The notes below the pieces were generated by a model. The model saw only the letters and a list, made by a program, of their open reading frames with translations. It did no database searches and had not been told where the DNA came from. Both the position numbers and the translations under genes were made by a program. A DNA stretch of 64,000 bases from Rubrivirga marina (lineage in GTDB: Bacteria; Bacteroidota; Rhodothermia; Rhodothermales; Rubricoccaceae): the NCBI RefSeq assembly GCF_002283365.1, contig NZ_MQWD01000001.1, positions 559,694-623,693 of the forward strand. The letters run 5' to 3'. The number at the start of each line of letters is the position of its first letter. Position 1 is the stretch's first letter. Positions 29,489 to 39,416 of this stretch are shown here, in pieces.

Positions 29489-29701
29489 GTGCGATCAGGG
29501 AGACAGCCCCGTCCCGAGAAGTCGCATCCCCTCCGAGAGAAACGGTGCGAGCTTAGAGGGGGCGTAGAGAGGGCGATAGGCTGGCCGCCAGGCAGGAAGT
29601 GATCACAAGCATACGTCAAACAGTCACGCTCGGTCAAGAACGATCACGATTCGATCATCTGGCTGCCGCCCTGGTACGCCTCCCCGCCTTGGCTCACGCC
29701 T
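29489..29701. promoter_or_regulatory. Divergent intergenic region with GTGATCAC palindrome
   Basis: This 213-base stretch separates the TonB receptor (minus) from the TRAP permease remnant (plus), so both promoters should be here. Its middle is noticeably AT-richer than the surroundings. It carries GTGATCAC at 29599-29606 and two further GATCA words (around 29643 and 29655), which could be regulator sites. No clear -33/-7 pair could be fixed. Confidence 0.3.
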
Positions 29702-30478
29702 TTGGCAGACCACATAACGCCGCCCTCTGTTCTCGCCTCCGCGAAGCGGATCCGGACGGGCCGAGCGGCGAGGCCTTCGTCCGCCGTCCTCGTGGGTGGG
29801 TTCGTACCGCTCCTGGTGCTCGGCGTCCGCGTCGCGTTCGCGATCGGGCTGGCGACCGTCGCCACGATGATGCTCTCGATCGGGCCGACCGTCGCGCTCA
29901 CGACAGTCGCTCAGCGGATGGCGACGGGGCTCGACAGCTTCACACTGCTCGCGATCCCGTGCCTCATCCTGGCCGGCCACCCCATGAACCGCAGCGGCAT
30001 CGCCTGCCGGCTGATCGACCTCGCGAGGTCCTTCCTCGGCCCGCTGCCGGGCGGCCTCGCCTTCGTCAACGTGCTCGCCTCGATGCTCTTCGGGGCCATC
30101 TCGGGGAGCGCCGTCGCCGCCAGCGCCATCGGCGCGACCGTCGGCCCGCGGATGGTGGACGAGGCCTACGACCGCGACTTCGCCGCCGCCGTCAACATCA
30201 CGGCGGCGACGACGGGGCTCGTGATTCCGCCGTCGAACGTGCTCATCGTGTACTCCCTCGCGGGCGGTGGGGCCTCCATCGCCGCGCTGTTCCTGGCCGG
30301 CTACCTCCCGGGCCTCCTGACGGGCTTCCTGCCGACGGGGACGTGGTCGCCCGTCGGGGAGGTCGAGCGCGTGGTGCGCCCGCTCCTCCCCCCGTTCGTA
30401 GCCATGCTGATCGCGCTGGCCCTCGTCGCCGCCTTCCCGGGGCTGTCGCTCTGGCTCCCCTCCCTCTTCGGCTACTAG
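29702..30478 (+). pseudogene. TRAP transporter large permease (DctM-like), internally deleted
   Basis: The frame matches the intact DctM at 61095-62390 from about GGFVPLLVLGVRV through TTVAQRMATGLDSFTLLAIP, MLFGAISGSAVAAS and VIPPSNVLIVYSLAGG to AGYLPGLL. It then jumps to VERVVRPLLPPFVAML and ends with the same SLWLPSLFGY terminus. About 200 residues of the middle are missing (intact residues roughly 187-392), yet the frame is kept across the junction near 30340. The first 30 or so codons have no counterpart. Half the transmembrane scaffold is lost, so the product cannot be a working permease. No DctP or DctQ gene accompanies it. It directly precedes two uronate genes. Confidence 0.85.
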
Positions 30479-30482
30479 CGCT

Positions 30483-31328
30483 TTGATTCCCTCCGACACC
30501 GAGTCCCAGACCGACTCCTCGACCGACTTCCGCCTCGACGGCCACGTCGTCGTCGTCACCGGCGGCTACGGCGTCCTCGGCTCCGCCATGGCGCGGGGGC
30601 TGATGGACGCCGGCGCCTCCGTCGCCCTCCTCGGCCGGAGCCCCGACAAGGCCGAGGCCGCCGCCGACGCGCTCGACGGGGGCGAGCGGGCCCTCGGCGT
30701 CGCCGCCGACGTCCTCGACGCCGATGGGCTCGCCGACGCCCGCGAGGCCGTCCTCGACCGGTTCGGCCGCCTCGACGCGCTCGTGAACGCGGCCGGCGGG
30801 AACGTCTCCGGCGCGACGCTCCAGCCCGGCGAGAGCCCGTTCGGCCTCGACCCCGCCGCGTGGCGCGCCGTCGTCGACCTCAACCTCCACGGGACAATCC
30901 TCCCGACCCAGGTCTTCGGCCCGGCTCTCGCCGACGCCGAGGCGGGCGCGGTCGTCAACGTCTCGTCGATGGCGGCGTCGCGCGTGATCTCGCGCGTGGC
31001 CGGCTACTCCGTCGCCAAGGCCGGCGTCGACCACTTCACACGGTGGATGGCCGTCGAGTTGGCGAAGCAGACCGAGGGCCGCGTCCGTGTCAACGCCGTC
31101 GCGCCGGGGTTCTTCGTGGCGGAGCAGAACCGCGACCTCCTCCTCAACGGCGACGGCTCGCTGACGGAGCGGGGGTCCGACATCGTCGCGCACACGCCCG
31201 TCGGCCGGTTCGGCGAGCCCGCCGAGGTCGCGGGGCCCGTCGTCTTCCTGTGCTCGCCCGCCGCCCGGTTCGTGACCGGCGTCGTCCTCCCCGTCGACGG
31301 GGGGTTCTCGGCCTACGCGGGGTTCTAG
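30483..31328 (+). CDS. SDR-family D-mannonate oxidoreductase
   Basis: 281 residues; the best available start is a TTG at 30483, four bases after the permease remnant. Classical short-chain dehydrogenase features: FRLDGHVVVVTGGYGVLGSA with the glycine-rich NAD site (about residues 17-35), ALVNAAGGN (about 100), the catalytic Ser/Tyr/Lys in VVNVSSMAAS, AGYSVAKAGVDHF and the VNAVAPGFF segment. The GGN variant after NAA and the FVAEQNRDLL loop are typical of SDR mannonate (fructuronate) reductases that sit next to uxuA. It would interconvert D-fructuronate and D-mannonate with NAD(P)H. The gene partner 2 bases downstream is uxuA, which supports this. Confidence 0.82.
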   Translation: MIPSDTESQTDSSTDFRLDGHVVVVTGGYGVLGSAMARGLMDAGASVALLGRSPDKAEAAADALDGGERALGVAADVLDADGLADAREAVLDRFGRLDALVNAAGGNVSGATLQPGESPFGLDPAAWRAVVDLNLHGTILPTQVFGPALADAEAGAVVNVSSMAASRVISRVAGYSVAKAGVDHFTRWMAVELAKQTEGRVRVNAVAPGFFVAEQNRDLLLNGDGSLTERGSDIVAHTPVGRFGEPAEVAGPVVFLCSPAARFVTGVVLPVDGGFSAYAGF

Positions 31329-31330
31329 CG

Positions 31331-32452
31331 ATGGTCCTCTCCTTCCGCTGGTACGGCCCGTCCGACCCCGTCACGCTCGGCGACGTCCGCCAGATCCCGG
31401 GCGTCCGCGGCGTCGTCAGCGCGCTCCACGACGTCCCGCCGGGCGAGGCGTGGGCGCCCGACGCCGTCCAGACGCTCCGCCAGCGCGTCGAGGACGCCGG
31501 CCTCGCGCTGAGCTGCATCGAGTCGATCCCGGTGCCGGAGGGGATCAAGCTGGGGACCGACGACCGCGAGCGCCTCGTCGACGACTGGTGCCGGTCCGTC
31601 GAGGCCGTCGGCGCGGCGTTCCGTGACGGAGCGCGCGTCCCGGTCGTGTGCTACAACTTCATGCCCGTGTTCGACTGGACGCGGACGAGTCTGGGCCGCC
31701 CGCTCGCAGACGGATCCGAGGCGCTCGCGTACGTCGAGGGCGAGCTCTCGGCCGTCGAGGAAGCGCTCGCGAGCGGCGGGCTCCCCGGCTGGATGGACGC
31801 GCACGGCCCGGACGACCTCCGCCGGCTGTTCGCGGCCTACGCCGAAGTCGACACCGAGCGGATGTGGGACCACCTCGGGTGGTTCCTGGAGCGGGCCGTG
31901 CCCGTCGCCGAGGCGGCCGGCGTGAGGCTCGCGATCCACCCCGACGACCCGCCGTGGCCGCTGTTCGGCCTCCCGCGCGTCGTGACGAGCGCCGAGGCGC
32001 TCGGCCGCGTGTGCGACCTCGTCGACTCGCCGGCGAACGGGGTCACGTTCTGCACGGGCTCGCTCGGGGCCGACCCGGCCCAGGTCCGCGGGCTCCCGGA
32101 CGCGGCGGCCCGGCTGGCGGAGCGGGGGCGGCTCCACTTCGCCCACCTCCGCAACGTGGCCCACCTCGGGGACCCGGCCGACCAGGCCACCGAGGCGGAG
32201 GGACCCGGCCGCGACTTTACCGAGACGGCCCACCCGCCCCGCCGCTGGGCGGCCGAGGGCGGCGACGTCGACCTCGGCGCCGTGGTCCGCGCGCTCGTGG
32301 ACGCCGGGTTCGACGGACCGCTCCGGCCCGACCACGGGCGCCAGATCTGGTCCGAGCGAGACAACGACGCCGTCCGGCCCGGGTACGGGCTGTTCGACCG
32401 GGCCCTAGGCGCGGCCTACCTCCTCGGCCTCTGGGAGGCCCACGCCCGATGA
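31331..32452 (+). CDS. uxuA: Mannonate dehydratase
   Basis: 373 residues from the ATG at 31331, two bases behind the SDR stop. The UxuA TIM barrel is recognisable: FRWYGPSDPVTLGDVRQIPG at the start, CIESIPVPEGIK, VVCYNFMPVFDWTR, LAIHPDDPPWPLFGLPRVV, NGVTFCTGSLGA, HFAHLRNV and the end DGPLRPDHGRQIW. The metal-binding His and Cys residues in these motifs are present. It dehydrates D-mannonate to 2-keto-3-deoxy-D-gluconate in glucuronate catabolism and needs Fe2+ or Mn2+. The N-terminal MVLSFRWYG suits the family start. Confidence 0.93.
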   Translation: MVLSFRWYGPSDPVTLGDVRQIPGVRGVVSALHDVPPGEAWAPDAVQTLRQRVEDAGLALSCIESIPVPEGIKLGTDDRERLVDDWCRSVEAVGAAFRDGARVPVVCYNFMPVFDWTRTSLGRPLADGSEALAYVEGELSAVEEALASGGLPGWMDAHGPDDLRRLFAAYAEVDTERMWDHLGWFLERAVPVAEAAGVRLAIHPDDPPWPLFGLPRVVTSAEALGRVCDLVDSPANGVTFCTGSLGADPAQVRGLPDAAARLAERGRLHFAHLRNVAHLGDPADQATEAEGPGRDFTETAHPPRRWAAEGGDVDLGAVVRALVDAGFDGPLRPDHGRQIWSERDNDAVRPGYGLFDRALGAAYLLGLWEAHAR

Positions 32453-32520
32453 CCGACGCCATCCCCCCGCGCCGGCGTGGTCCGCAGGATCGAGCGGGAC
32501 CGGCTCGAGACCCCAGGTCC

Positions 32521-32536
32521 CCCTAGGCACCGGTCC

Positions 32537-32542
<6 letters not shown>
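32521..32542. terminator. Inverted repeat between convergent uxuA and GH13 genes
   Basis: CCCTAGG (32521-32527) can pair with CCTAGGG (32536-32542) around an eight-base loop. It lies exactly where the plus-strand uxuA unit and the minus-strand GH13 unit meet and overlaps the GH13 stop codon. No T-run is present on either side, so it may slow polymerase rather than be a full intrinsic terminator. The other bases between 32453 and 32520 show nothing. Confidence 0.3.
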
Positions 32543-34138
<1,596 letters not shown>

Positions 34139-34142
34139 GGCC

Positions 34143-37100
34143 TCACCGCACGACGAGGACGCGCCGGGAGGCCGACCGCTCGCCCATCGTCGCGCGGATG
34201 ACGTAGACGCCGGCCGCGCTCCGGCGCGCGCCGTCCCACACGATCTCGACGTCCCCGGCCGCGAGCGGCCCGTCGTGCACCGTCGCTACGGCGCGGCCGA
34301 GCGCGTCGTACACGACGACGCGGACGGCGCCCGCCTCGGGGACCGCAAGCCGCACGGTCGTCCGCGTCGCAGTCGGGTTGGGGCGCGGAGTACCGAGGGA
34401 GAATGTGCCGGACGCCCCCCCGCCCTCCCCCGCGGTCTCCCCCCGACTGAGGGCCTCCACCTCGGTATCCGTGAGGGCCCGGTTGTACACGCGGACGTCG
34501 TCGAGCACGCCCGCGAAGTTGTAGTCGGCCTGGCCGGGGAGCATCTGCCCGAGGAGGAGCGGGACGCCCGCCGACGGCATCCGCCCCGTGTGCGGCGCCG
34601 TCGCGACCCGCTCGCCGTCGACGTAGAGCGTCATCGCGGCCCCGTCGTAGGTGGCGGCGAGGTGGACGAACGCCTCTGGGACCACGGCGCTCGGTGCGTC
34701 GAGGTCGACGACGCCGACCTTGGTCTTGACGGTCCAGCGAGGCCGTCCCTCCGGCGTGAGCGAGAGCTTCCAGCGGTTCTGCCAGCTCCCGTGCGAGACG
34801 ATGAACCGCTCGCGGTCCGGTCCGTCGTCGGGCCGCGCCCAGACGCTGACGGTCACGGCCTCGGCCATGTCGAGCGTCGGGTGGTCCGGCACGCGGACCG
34901 CGTCGTCGAGGCCGTCGAACCGGAGGGCCGTGTTGGGGGCGCCGGTGCGACCGGGGGCCGCCACGGGGCCGAGGACTTCACCGTCGTTCTCGAACGGGCT
35001 CGCGTCGTCGGCGCTGGCGTCGAGCGCGAGGTCGAGGACGAGGCGGCCGACGGTCACGGACGTCTCTCCCGAGGCGGACGCCCCGCTCGGGTCAGCCGCC
35101 GTGCACGTGATCCGGAAACGACCTGCGGCGCCGGGCGCGTGGTACGTCACCTCGGCCCCGTCGCCCTCGATCGAACCGGCCTCTGCCTCCCACGCGTACG
35201 TCAGCGCATCGCCGTCGGGGTCGCTGGCGGCGCACGCGAGCGTCGTCGATCCGTCGACGTCCGCGACGCCGGGCGACGCCGTCACGGTCACGTTCTGGGG
35301 CGCCTGGTTCGCCAGCACGCGGAGCGTGACGCTCGCCGCCGCCGTCTGCCCTGCGCCATCGGTCACGGTGCACGCCACGGGCACGTCGCCGACAGCGGCA
35401 CCGGTCCACGTCGCGCGGGTGCCGTCCGAAACGAGCGTCCCCGCCTCGGCGGACCAGGCGACGGACACGGCGCCCTCGGCGTCGCCGCCGGTGCACCAGA
35501 GCGCCGTCGCCTGCCCCACCGAGAGCGTCGTGTCGGCCGCGACGAGCGCCCGGACGCGCGGCGGCCGGTCGGCCGGCACGTCCGCCCGGTGGTCCACGAC
35601 GATGCCGTTGACGAGGAGGCGCCCGCCCTCCCGCGTTTCCGTTCCGTTCGCGGCCGGGAAGACGAGGACGCGCGCCTCGTCGGCCGGGACCGTCACCGAG
35701 GCGGACTGGGTGACGCCGCGGGCGAGGAAGGCGTCGGCGGCCGCGTCGTACACGTCGTACGTGCCGAACGGGAGCGGGACCGTGATCGTCGCGTCCTCGG
35801 CGGTCGGGTTGTAGACCAGATACGAGGCGTAGGACGGGGCCGCGTAGAAGTCGGTCGCGCGGAGGTCGAGGCGGAGGACCCCCGGCACCTCGGTCGAGTC
35901 GACGAGGGCCCCGAGGTACCCGACGCTCGACGAGCCGTAGAGCCCGAGGTTCGTCGGCGCCCAGCCGTTCCGCATCGCGTCGCCGGTCGCGTAGGGACTC
36001 GTGGTCCCGACGCGCTCGCGGAGCCCCTCGTAGGCCACGACGCCGAGCGGGTCGTTGGCCGCGATCCACGCCTCGTTGTCCTGGTTCTCGTCGGGGAGGA
36101 ACGGGCCGTAGAACAGGCGCGAGGCGCTCGCGAGGTTCACCATCCACCGGCCGACGGCGTGGGCGAATCGGTCGTCGTAGCGCACGAGCGGGACGAGCGC
36201 CGCGGCCTGCTGGAAGCCGTTGAGCGCGAACGCGTAGTTCTCGTACCGCGCCTCGCCGACGAGCCCGCTCACCGAGCGCCCGCCCCACGTCCCGACGACC
36301 GTCCCCCAGTTGCGGAGCGGGCCGACCTCGAAGCTCCACCGGACCAGCTTCTCGACGTCGTAGCTCGTGCCCAGCTCGGCGTTCATACGGGCTGCGGCGA
36401 GAGCGCCGTAGGGCAGCTGGAGCTCGTACGACGGGTTCTGGGTCCGCCGGTCGAGGTCGTCGAGCGCCAGCTCGGCCCCGATCCGGTAGCGCTCGTCGCC
36501 CGTCTCGCGGTGGGCGTGGTAGAGGATCCAGGCGATGGCCCCGGCCGCCTCGGGCTCGTGGACGCCGGACGTGAGCGGCTGGAGCGTCGTGAGTGAGATG
36601 GCGCGGGCGTTGAACGAGGGAACCGCCCACGGCGTCGCGCTCCCGCCGAGGGCCTCGACCGCGTCGAGCCACTGCTCGGCGACGGACACGAACTGGGCGT
36701 CCGAGCCGCCGAACCCGGGGTAGAGATCGCGGAGTTGGTAGAAGAAGACGTTCGGCATCGTGTCGTACCACCAGTCCTGGCCGCTCCGCGCGGCCGGCGT
36801 GTTGAGGTAGACCCCTTCTCCCGACGCGCGGCCGAAGAACTCCTCGGCGCGGAGCACCCAGTCGGTCCCGAACTGGCTTCGCTTGCTGGCCCCGTTGAGC
36901 GTCGCGCCGACGAGGGCTGGGAGGACGTTGATCGCCTCGCCCGGTACCTCGTTGCCGCCCCCCACGTACGTCTCGATCCCGAAGGCCCCGTGCGCCGGGT
37001 AATTGACGGTCCCGTCGTAGAGCCCGACGAACGGCGCGTAGGTCCCGGGCCGCGAGGCGTCGAACACGAGCGAGTCGTAGGCCGTCGCTACGCGGCCCCA

Positions 37101-37220
37101 GTCGCGGAGGTGGTAGTCCGCCGGCACCGCTGGCATCTGCTCGACGCGGTCGATCACCACCTGCTGAGCGATGGCCGGTCCGGCGAGCGCCGCCAGGGCG
37201 AGGGCGAGGAGGTGGCGCAT
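34143..37220 (-). CDS. Secreted (alpha/alpha)6-like protein with LamG and Por-type sorting domain
   Basis: 1025 residues from the ATG complement of 37218-37220; the longer frame to 37355 is antisense overlap. Signal peptide 1-18. Residues about 20-470 are helical hairpins with Trp/Tyr-rich motifs (RSGQDWWYDTMPNVFFYQL, GAIAWILYHAHRETGDERY, YGALAAARMNAELGT), as in six-hairpin glycosidases and lyases. Two Ig-like repeats (about 560-720: ALVAADTTLSVGQATALWC and NVTVTASPGVADVDGSTTLAC), a LamG domain (about 725-930: RFDGLDDAVRVPDHPTLDM, VSVWARPDDG) and a sorting domain (LGTPRPNPTATRTTVRL to the end) follow. It is probably a surface polysaccharide-active enzyme. The catalytic residues and family could not be fixed. 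Confidence 0.78.
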   Translation of the reverse strand: MRHLLALALAALAGPAIAQQVVIDRVEQMPAVPADYHLRDWGRVATAYDSLVFDASRPGTYAPFVGLYDGTVNYPAHGAFGIETYVGGGNEVPGEAINVLPALVGATLNGASKRSQFGTDWVLRAEEFFGRASGEGVYLNTPAARSGQDWWYDTMPNVFFYQLRDLYPGFGGSDAQFVSVAEQWLDAVEALGGSATPWAVPSFNARAISLTTLQPLTSGVHEPEAAGAIAWILYHAHRETGDERYRIGAELALDDLDRRTQNPSYELQLPYGALAAARMNAELGTSYDVEKLVRWSFEVGPLRNWGTVVGTWGGRSVSGLVGEARYENYAFALNGFQQAAALVPLVRYDDRFAHAVGRWMVNLASASRLFYGPFLPDENQDNEAWIAANDPLGVVAYEGLRERVGTTSPYATGDAMRNGWAPTNLGLYGSSSVGYLGALVDSTEVPGVLRLDLRATDFYAAPSYASYLVYNPTAEDATITVPLPFGTYDVYDAAADAFLARGVTQSASVTVPADEARVLVFPAANGTETREGGRLLVNGIVVDHRADVPADRPPRVRALVAADTTLSVGQATALWCTGGDAEGAVSVAWSAEAGTLVSDGTRATWTGAAVGDVPVACTVTDGAGQTAAASVTLRVLANQAPQNVTVTASPGVADVDGSTTLACAASDPDGDALTYAWEAEAGSIEGDGAEVTYHAPGAAGRFRITCTAADPSGASASGETSVTVGRLVLDLALDASADDASPFENDGEVLGPVAAPGRTGAPNTALRFDGLDDAVRVPDHPTLDMAEAVTVSVWARPDDGPDRERFIVSHGSWQNRWKLSLTPEGRPRWTVKTKVGVVDLDAPSAVVPEAFVHLAATYDGAAMTLYVDGERVATAPHTGRMPSAGVPLLLGQMLPGQADYNFAGVLDDVRVYNRALTDTEVEALSRGETAGEGGGASGTFSLGTPRPNPTATRTTVRLAVPEAGAVRVVVYDALGRAVATVHDGPLAAGDVEIVWDGARRSAAGVYVIRATMGERSASRRVLVVR

Positions 37221-37222
37221 CG

Positions 37223-39409
37223 TTAGGCGTGCGCCTCGGCCCGCTGGCGGAGCGTGTCGACGAGGGCGCCGAGGCGGAGGCGGGCGCCGAAGATCCGGCT
37301 GTCGGCTCCGGCGTACGGCACCACGAGGTCGCCGCCGACGACGTAGTTGGCGCACGAGAACACGACGTCGTCGACCCCGAGGTCGGCGTCGCCGACGCGC
37401 TCGGCGTCGCCCTCGGGGAGCAGGAGCGGCTCGATCCGGGCGAGGACGGGGTCAGGCTCGGCGGGCGCGACGAGGGCCGCCGAGAGGTTGTAGAGGCGCC
37501 GGCCGTCGAACGAGAAGTGCCCCTGGTGGTAGACCGCCAGGAACTCGCCGTCGCCGAGCGCCACAGGCGGCCCGGCCGCGCCGACCCACGAGGTCGCCTG
37601 GTCGGCGAACCGGTACGACGAGAGGACCGCGCCGCGCGACCGCCAGGGGCCGTCGGGGTGGTCCGCCTCGGCGAGGTGCATCGTCATGGGGCGGTCCCCC
37701 TGCATCGGCCGGTGCCACAGGTACCAGCTCCCGCCGACGGGCTCGGGAAAGAGCGCCCCGTTCTTGTCGTCCGTCGCGTTCACGGCCTGCCCCAGGCCCG
37801 ATCCGGGGTCGCCCTCGATCGGCCCGTGGAGGTCCCACGTCACGAAGTCCCGCGTCGTCGCGAGGCAGAGCTGGACGCGACCGGCCATCGACGGGTCAGG
37901 GAGGTCGGCGCTGGTGTAGCCGGTGTAGTGGAGGTAGTACGTGTCGCCGACGCGGGTGCAGCGGGCGTCCTCCACGCCGAGGTCGTGGAACGGCGCCTCG
38001 GGCGCGATCACGGGCTCGGCCCAGCGGCGGACGAGCCGGAGGTCGGGCGTGAGCACGGCGAGCCCGAGGGCGGAGGCGACGTGCGCGCCGTAGGCCGTCT
38101 CTCGGGGGTACGCCGAGCCCTGGGCACGGTAGAGCATCACACACGCACCGCCCGCCTCGCGGAGCGTCGCGCGGTCGGCCTCCCCCAGCGCCCACGTCTC
38201 CATGAGCGCCTCTAGCTCGTCCGCGTCGTCGACGAGGACAGCGGCCGGGTTGAGGACGACGCGGGACTCCCAGGCGTGCTCGGCGACGGGCTCGAGGACG
38301 GGGCGGCCACCGTGGAGCCGCTCGACCGGCACGGCCGACGCCCCCCCAAGGTCACGAGGCTCGTCGACGTGCCCACGGAAGTCGAGGTGGACGCGCGCGA
38401 CGTGACCGTGCCCGCGCTCTTCGTGGAGGAGGGCAAGGACGTCCGCCAGCGGGGCCGTGGCCTCGCCGATGGCCGTGTCGGCGGCGCCGTAGTAGAGCCG
38501 GAGCTGGCCGTCTTCGACGACGGCGCCTTGCGGGAACACGACGTTCGGCACGTCGCCCTCGATCTCGTAGTCGTAGGTCGGCTCAAGGACGGGCCGGCGT
38601 GTCCGGGCGATCACCTGGCGCGGGTCGTCGAGGTCGAGGAGCGCGAGGCCGGCCCGGTAGACGTGGTCCGCGTCGGCGCCGTGGTAGACCACGAGCCAGC
38701 CCCCGGGCGTCTCGATGGGCGGCGGGCCGACGCCGATCTTCTTCTCCTCCCAGCGCTCCCGCGGCCGCATCACCACGTGGTCGTCGAGGCGGGCGAGGTG
38801 GGCCTCCCAAAAGGCCGCGCCGGGCTGGCGGAGTTGCTCCTCGTCCTCGAAGAAGACGACCTGCATGTCCGGCACGATCCGGTGGAACATGGCGATCCGC
38901 CCGCCGACCCGGCCGGGGAAGAGCGCCGCGTCCTTGTCGCGGACCGCCGGCCCGATCCGCCCGTGGACCTCGACCGTCTCCCAGTCGGTCGTCGAGGCCA
39001 GGCCGATCCCGACGCCGGCGTCGGCGCAGTGGGCGGGCTCGGCGAGGACGGTGTACGTGATGTAGAACCGGTCGCCGAGGCGCGTGATGCGGGCGTCCTC
39101 GACGCCGTAGCGGTCGACGTTCGAGCCCGGCGTGAGGAACGGCTCGGCGTCGAGGCGGAACGAGCCGTCGGGCTGGCGGGTCGCGAGGCCGAGGCGCGAG
39201 ACGTAGTTGTCGTAGAGAAAGTCCGCCTCGGTCCGGTCCGGCGAGTCGACGGCGACGCGCGTGTAGCCGGCGGGGACGCCGCGCGCGAGCAGGCGGAGCG
39301 TGCCGTCGTCGCTGAGCGCCGCGCCGGGGTTGAACACGGCGCCGCTGGCCCAAGAGACGTCGGGCGAAGGCGCGAGGATGGGCGCTGGGCGGCGTGCGAA
39401 GAGATCCAT
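37223..39409 (-). CDS. Tandem GH130-type glycoside phosphorylase/hydrolase
   Basis: 728 residues, about twice the usual GH130 length, with no signal peptide. Two five-bladed propeller domains can be seen. The first, residues about 1-330, contains FNPGAALSDDGTLRLLARG, YGVEDARITRLGDRFYITYT, VRDKDAALFPGRVGGRIAMFHR and NVVFPQGAVVEDGQLRLYYGAADTAIG. The second, about 365-725, contains LNPAAVLVDD, HDLGVEDARCTRVGDTYYLHYTGY and DKNGALFPEPVGGSWYLWHR. Both have the GVEDAR motif carrying the family Asp proton donor (usually GxEDPR). GH130 enzymes phosphorolyse or hydrolyse beta-mannosides. A cytoplasmic location beside a sugar ABC importer suits disaccharide phosphorolysis. Whether both halves are active is open. 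Confidence 0.85.
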   Translation of the reverse strand: MDLFARRPAPILAPSPDVSWASGAVFNPGAALSDDGTLRLLARGVPAGYTRVAVDSPDRTEADFLYDNYVSRLGLATRQPDGSFRLDAEPFLTPGSNVDRYGVEDARITRLGDRFYITYTVLAEPAHCADAGVGIGLASTTDWETVEVHGRIGPAVRDKDAALFPGRVGGRIAMFHRIVPDMQVVFFEDEEQLRQPGAAFWEAHLARLDDHVVMRPRERWEEKKIGVGPPPIETPGGWLVVYHGADADHVYRAGLALLDLDDPRQVIARTRRPVLEPTYDYEIEGDVPNVVFPQGAVVEDGQLRLYYGAADTAIGEATAPLADVLALLHEERGHGHVARVHLDFRGHVDEPRDLGGASAVPVERLHGGRPVLEPVAEHAWESRVVLNPAAVLVDDADELEALMETWALGEADRATLREAGGACVMLYRAQGSAYPRETAYGAHVASALGLAVLTPDLRLVRRWAEPVIAPEAPFHDLGVEDARCTRVGDTYYLHYTGYTSADLPDPSMAGRVQLCLATTRDFVTWDLHGPIEGDPGSGLGQAVNATDDKNGALFPEPVGGSWYLWHRPMQGDRPMTMHLAEADHPDGPWRSRGAVLSSYRFADQATSWVGAAGPPVALGDGEFLAVYHQGHFSFDGRRLYNLSAALVAPAEPDPVLARIEPLLLPEGDAERVGDADLGVDDVVFSCANYVVGGDLVVPYAGADSRIFGARLRLGALVDTLRQRAEAHA

Positions 39410-39416
39410 TCGAGGG

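Noticed and set aside
30476-30486. TAGCGCTTTGA around the SDR start resembling half of the locus B operator
   Set aside because: Only one half-site agrees and the core is broken. Position is suggestive but not enough to annotate.
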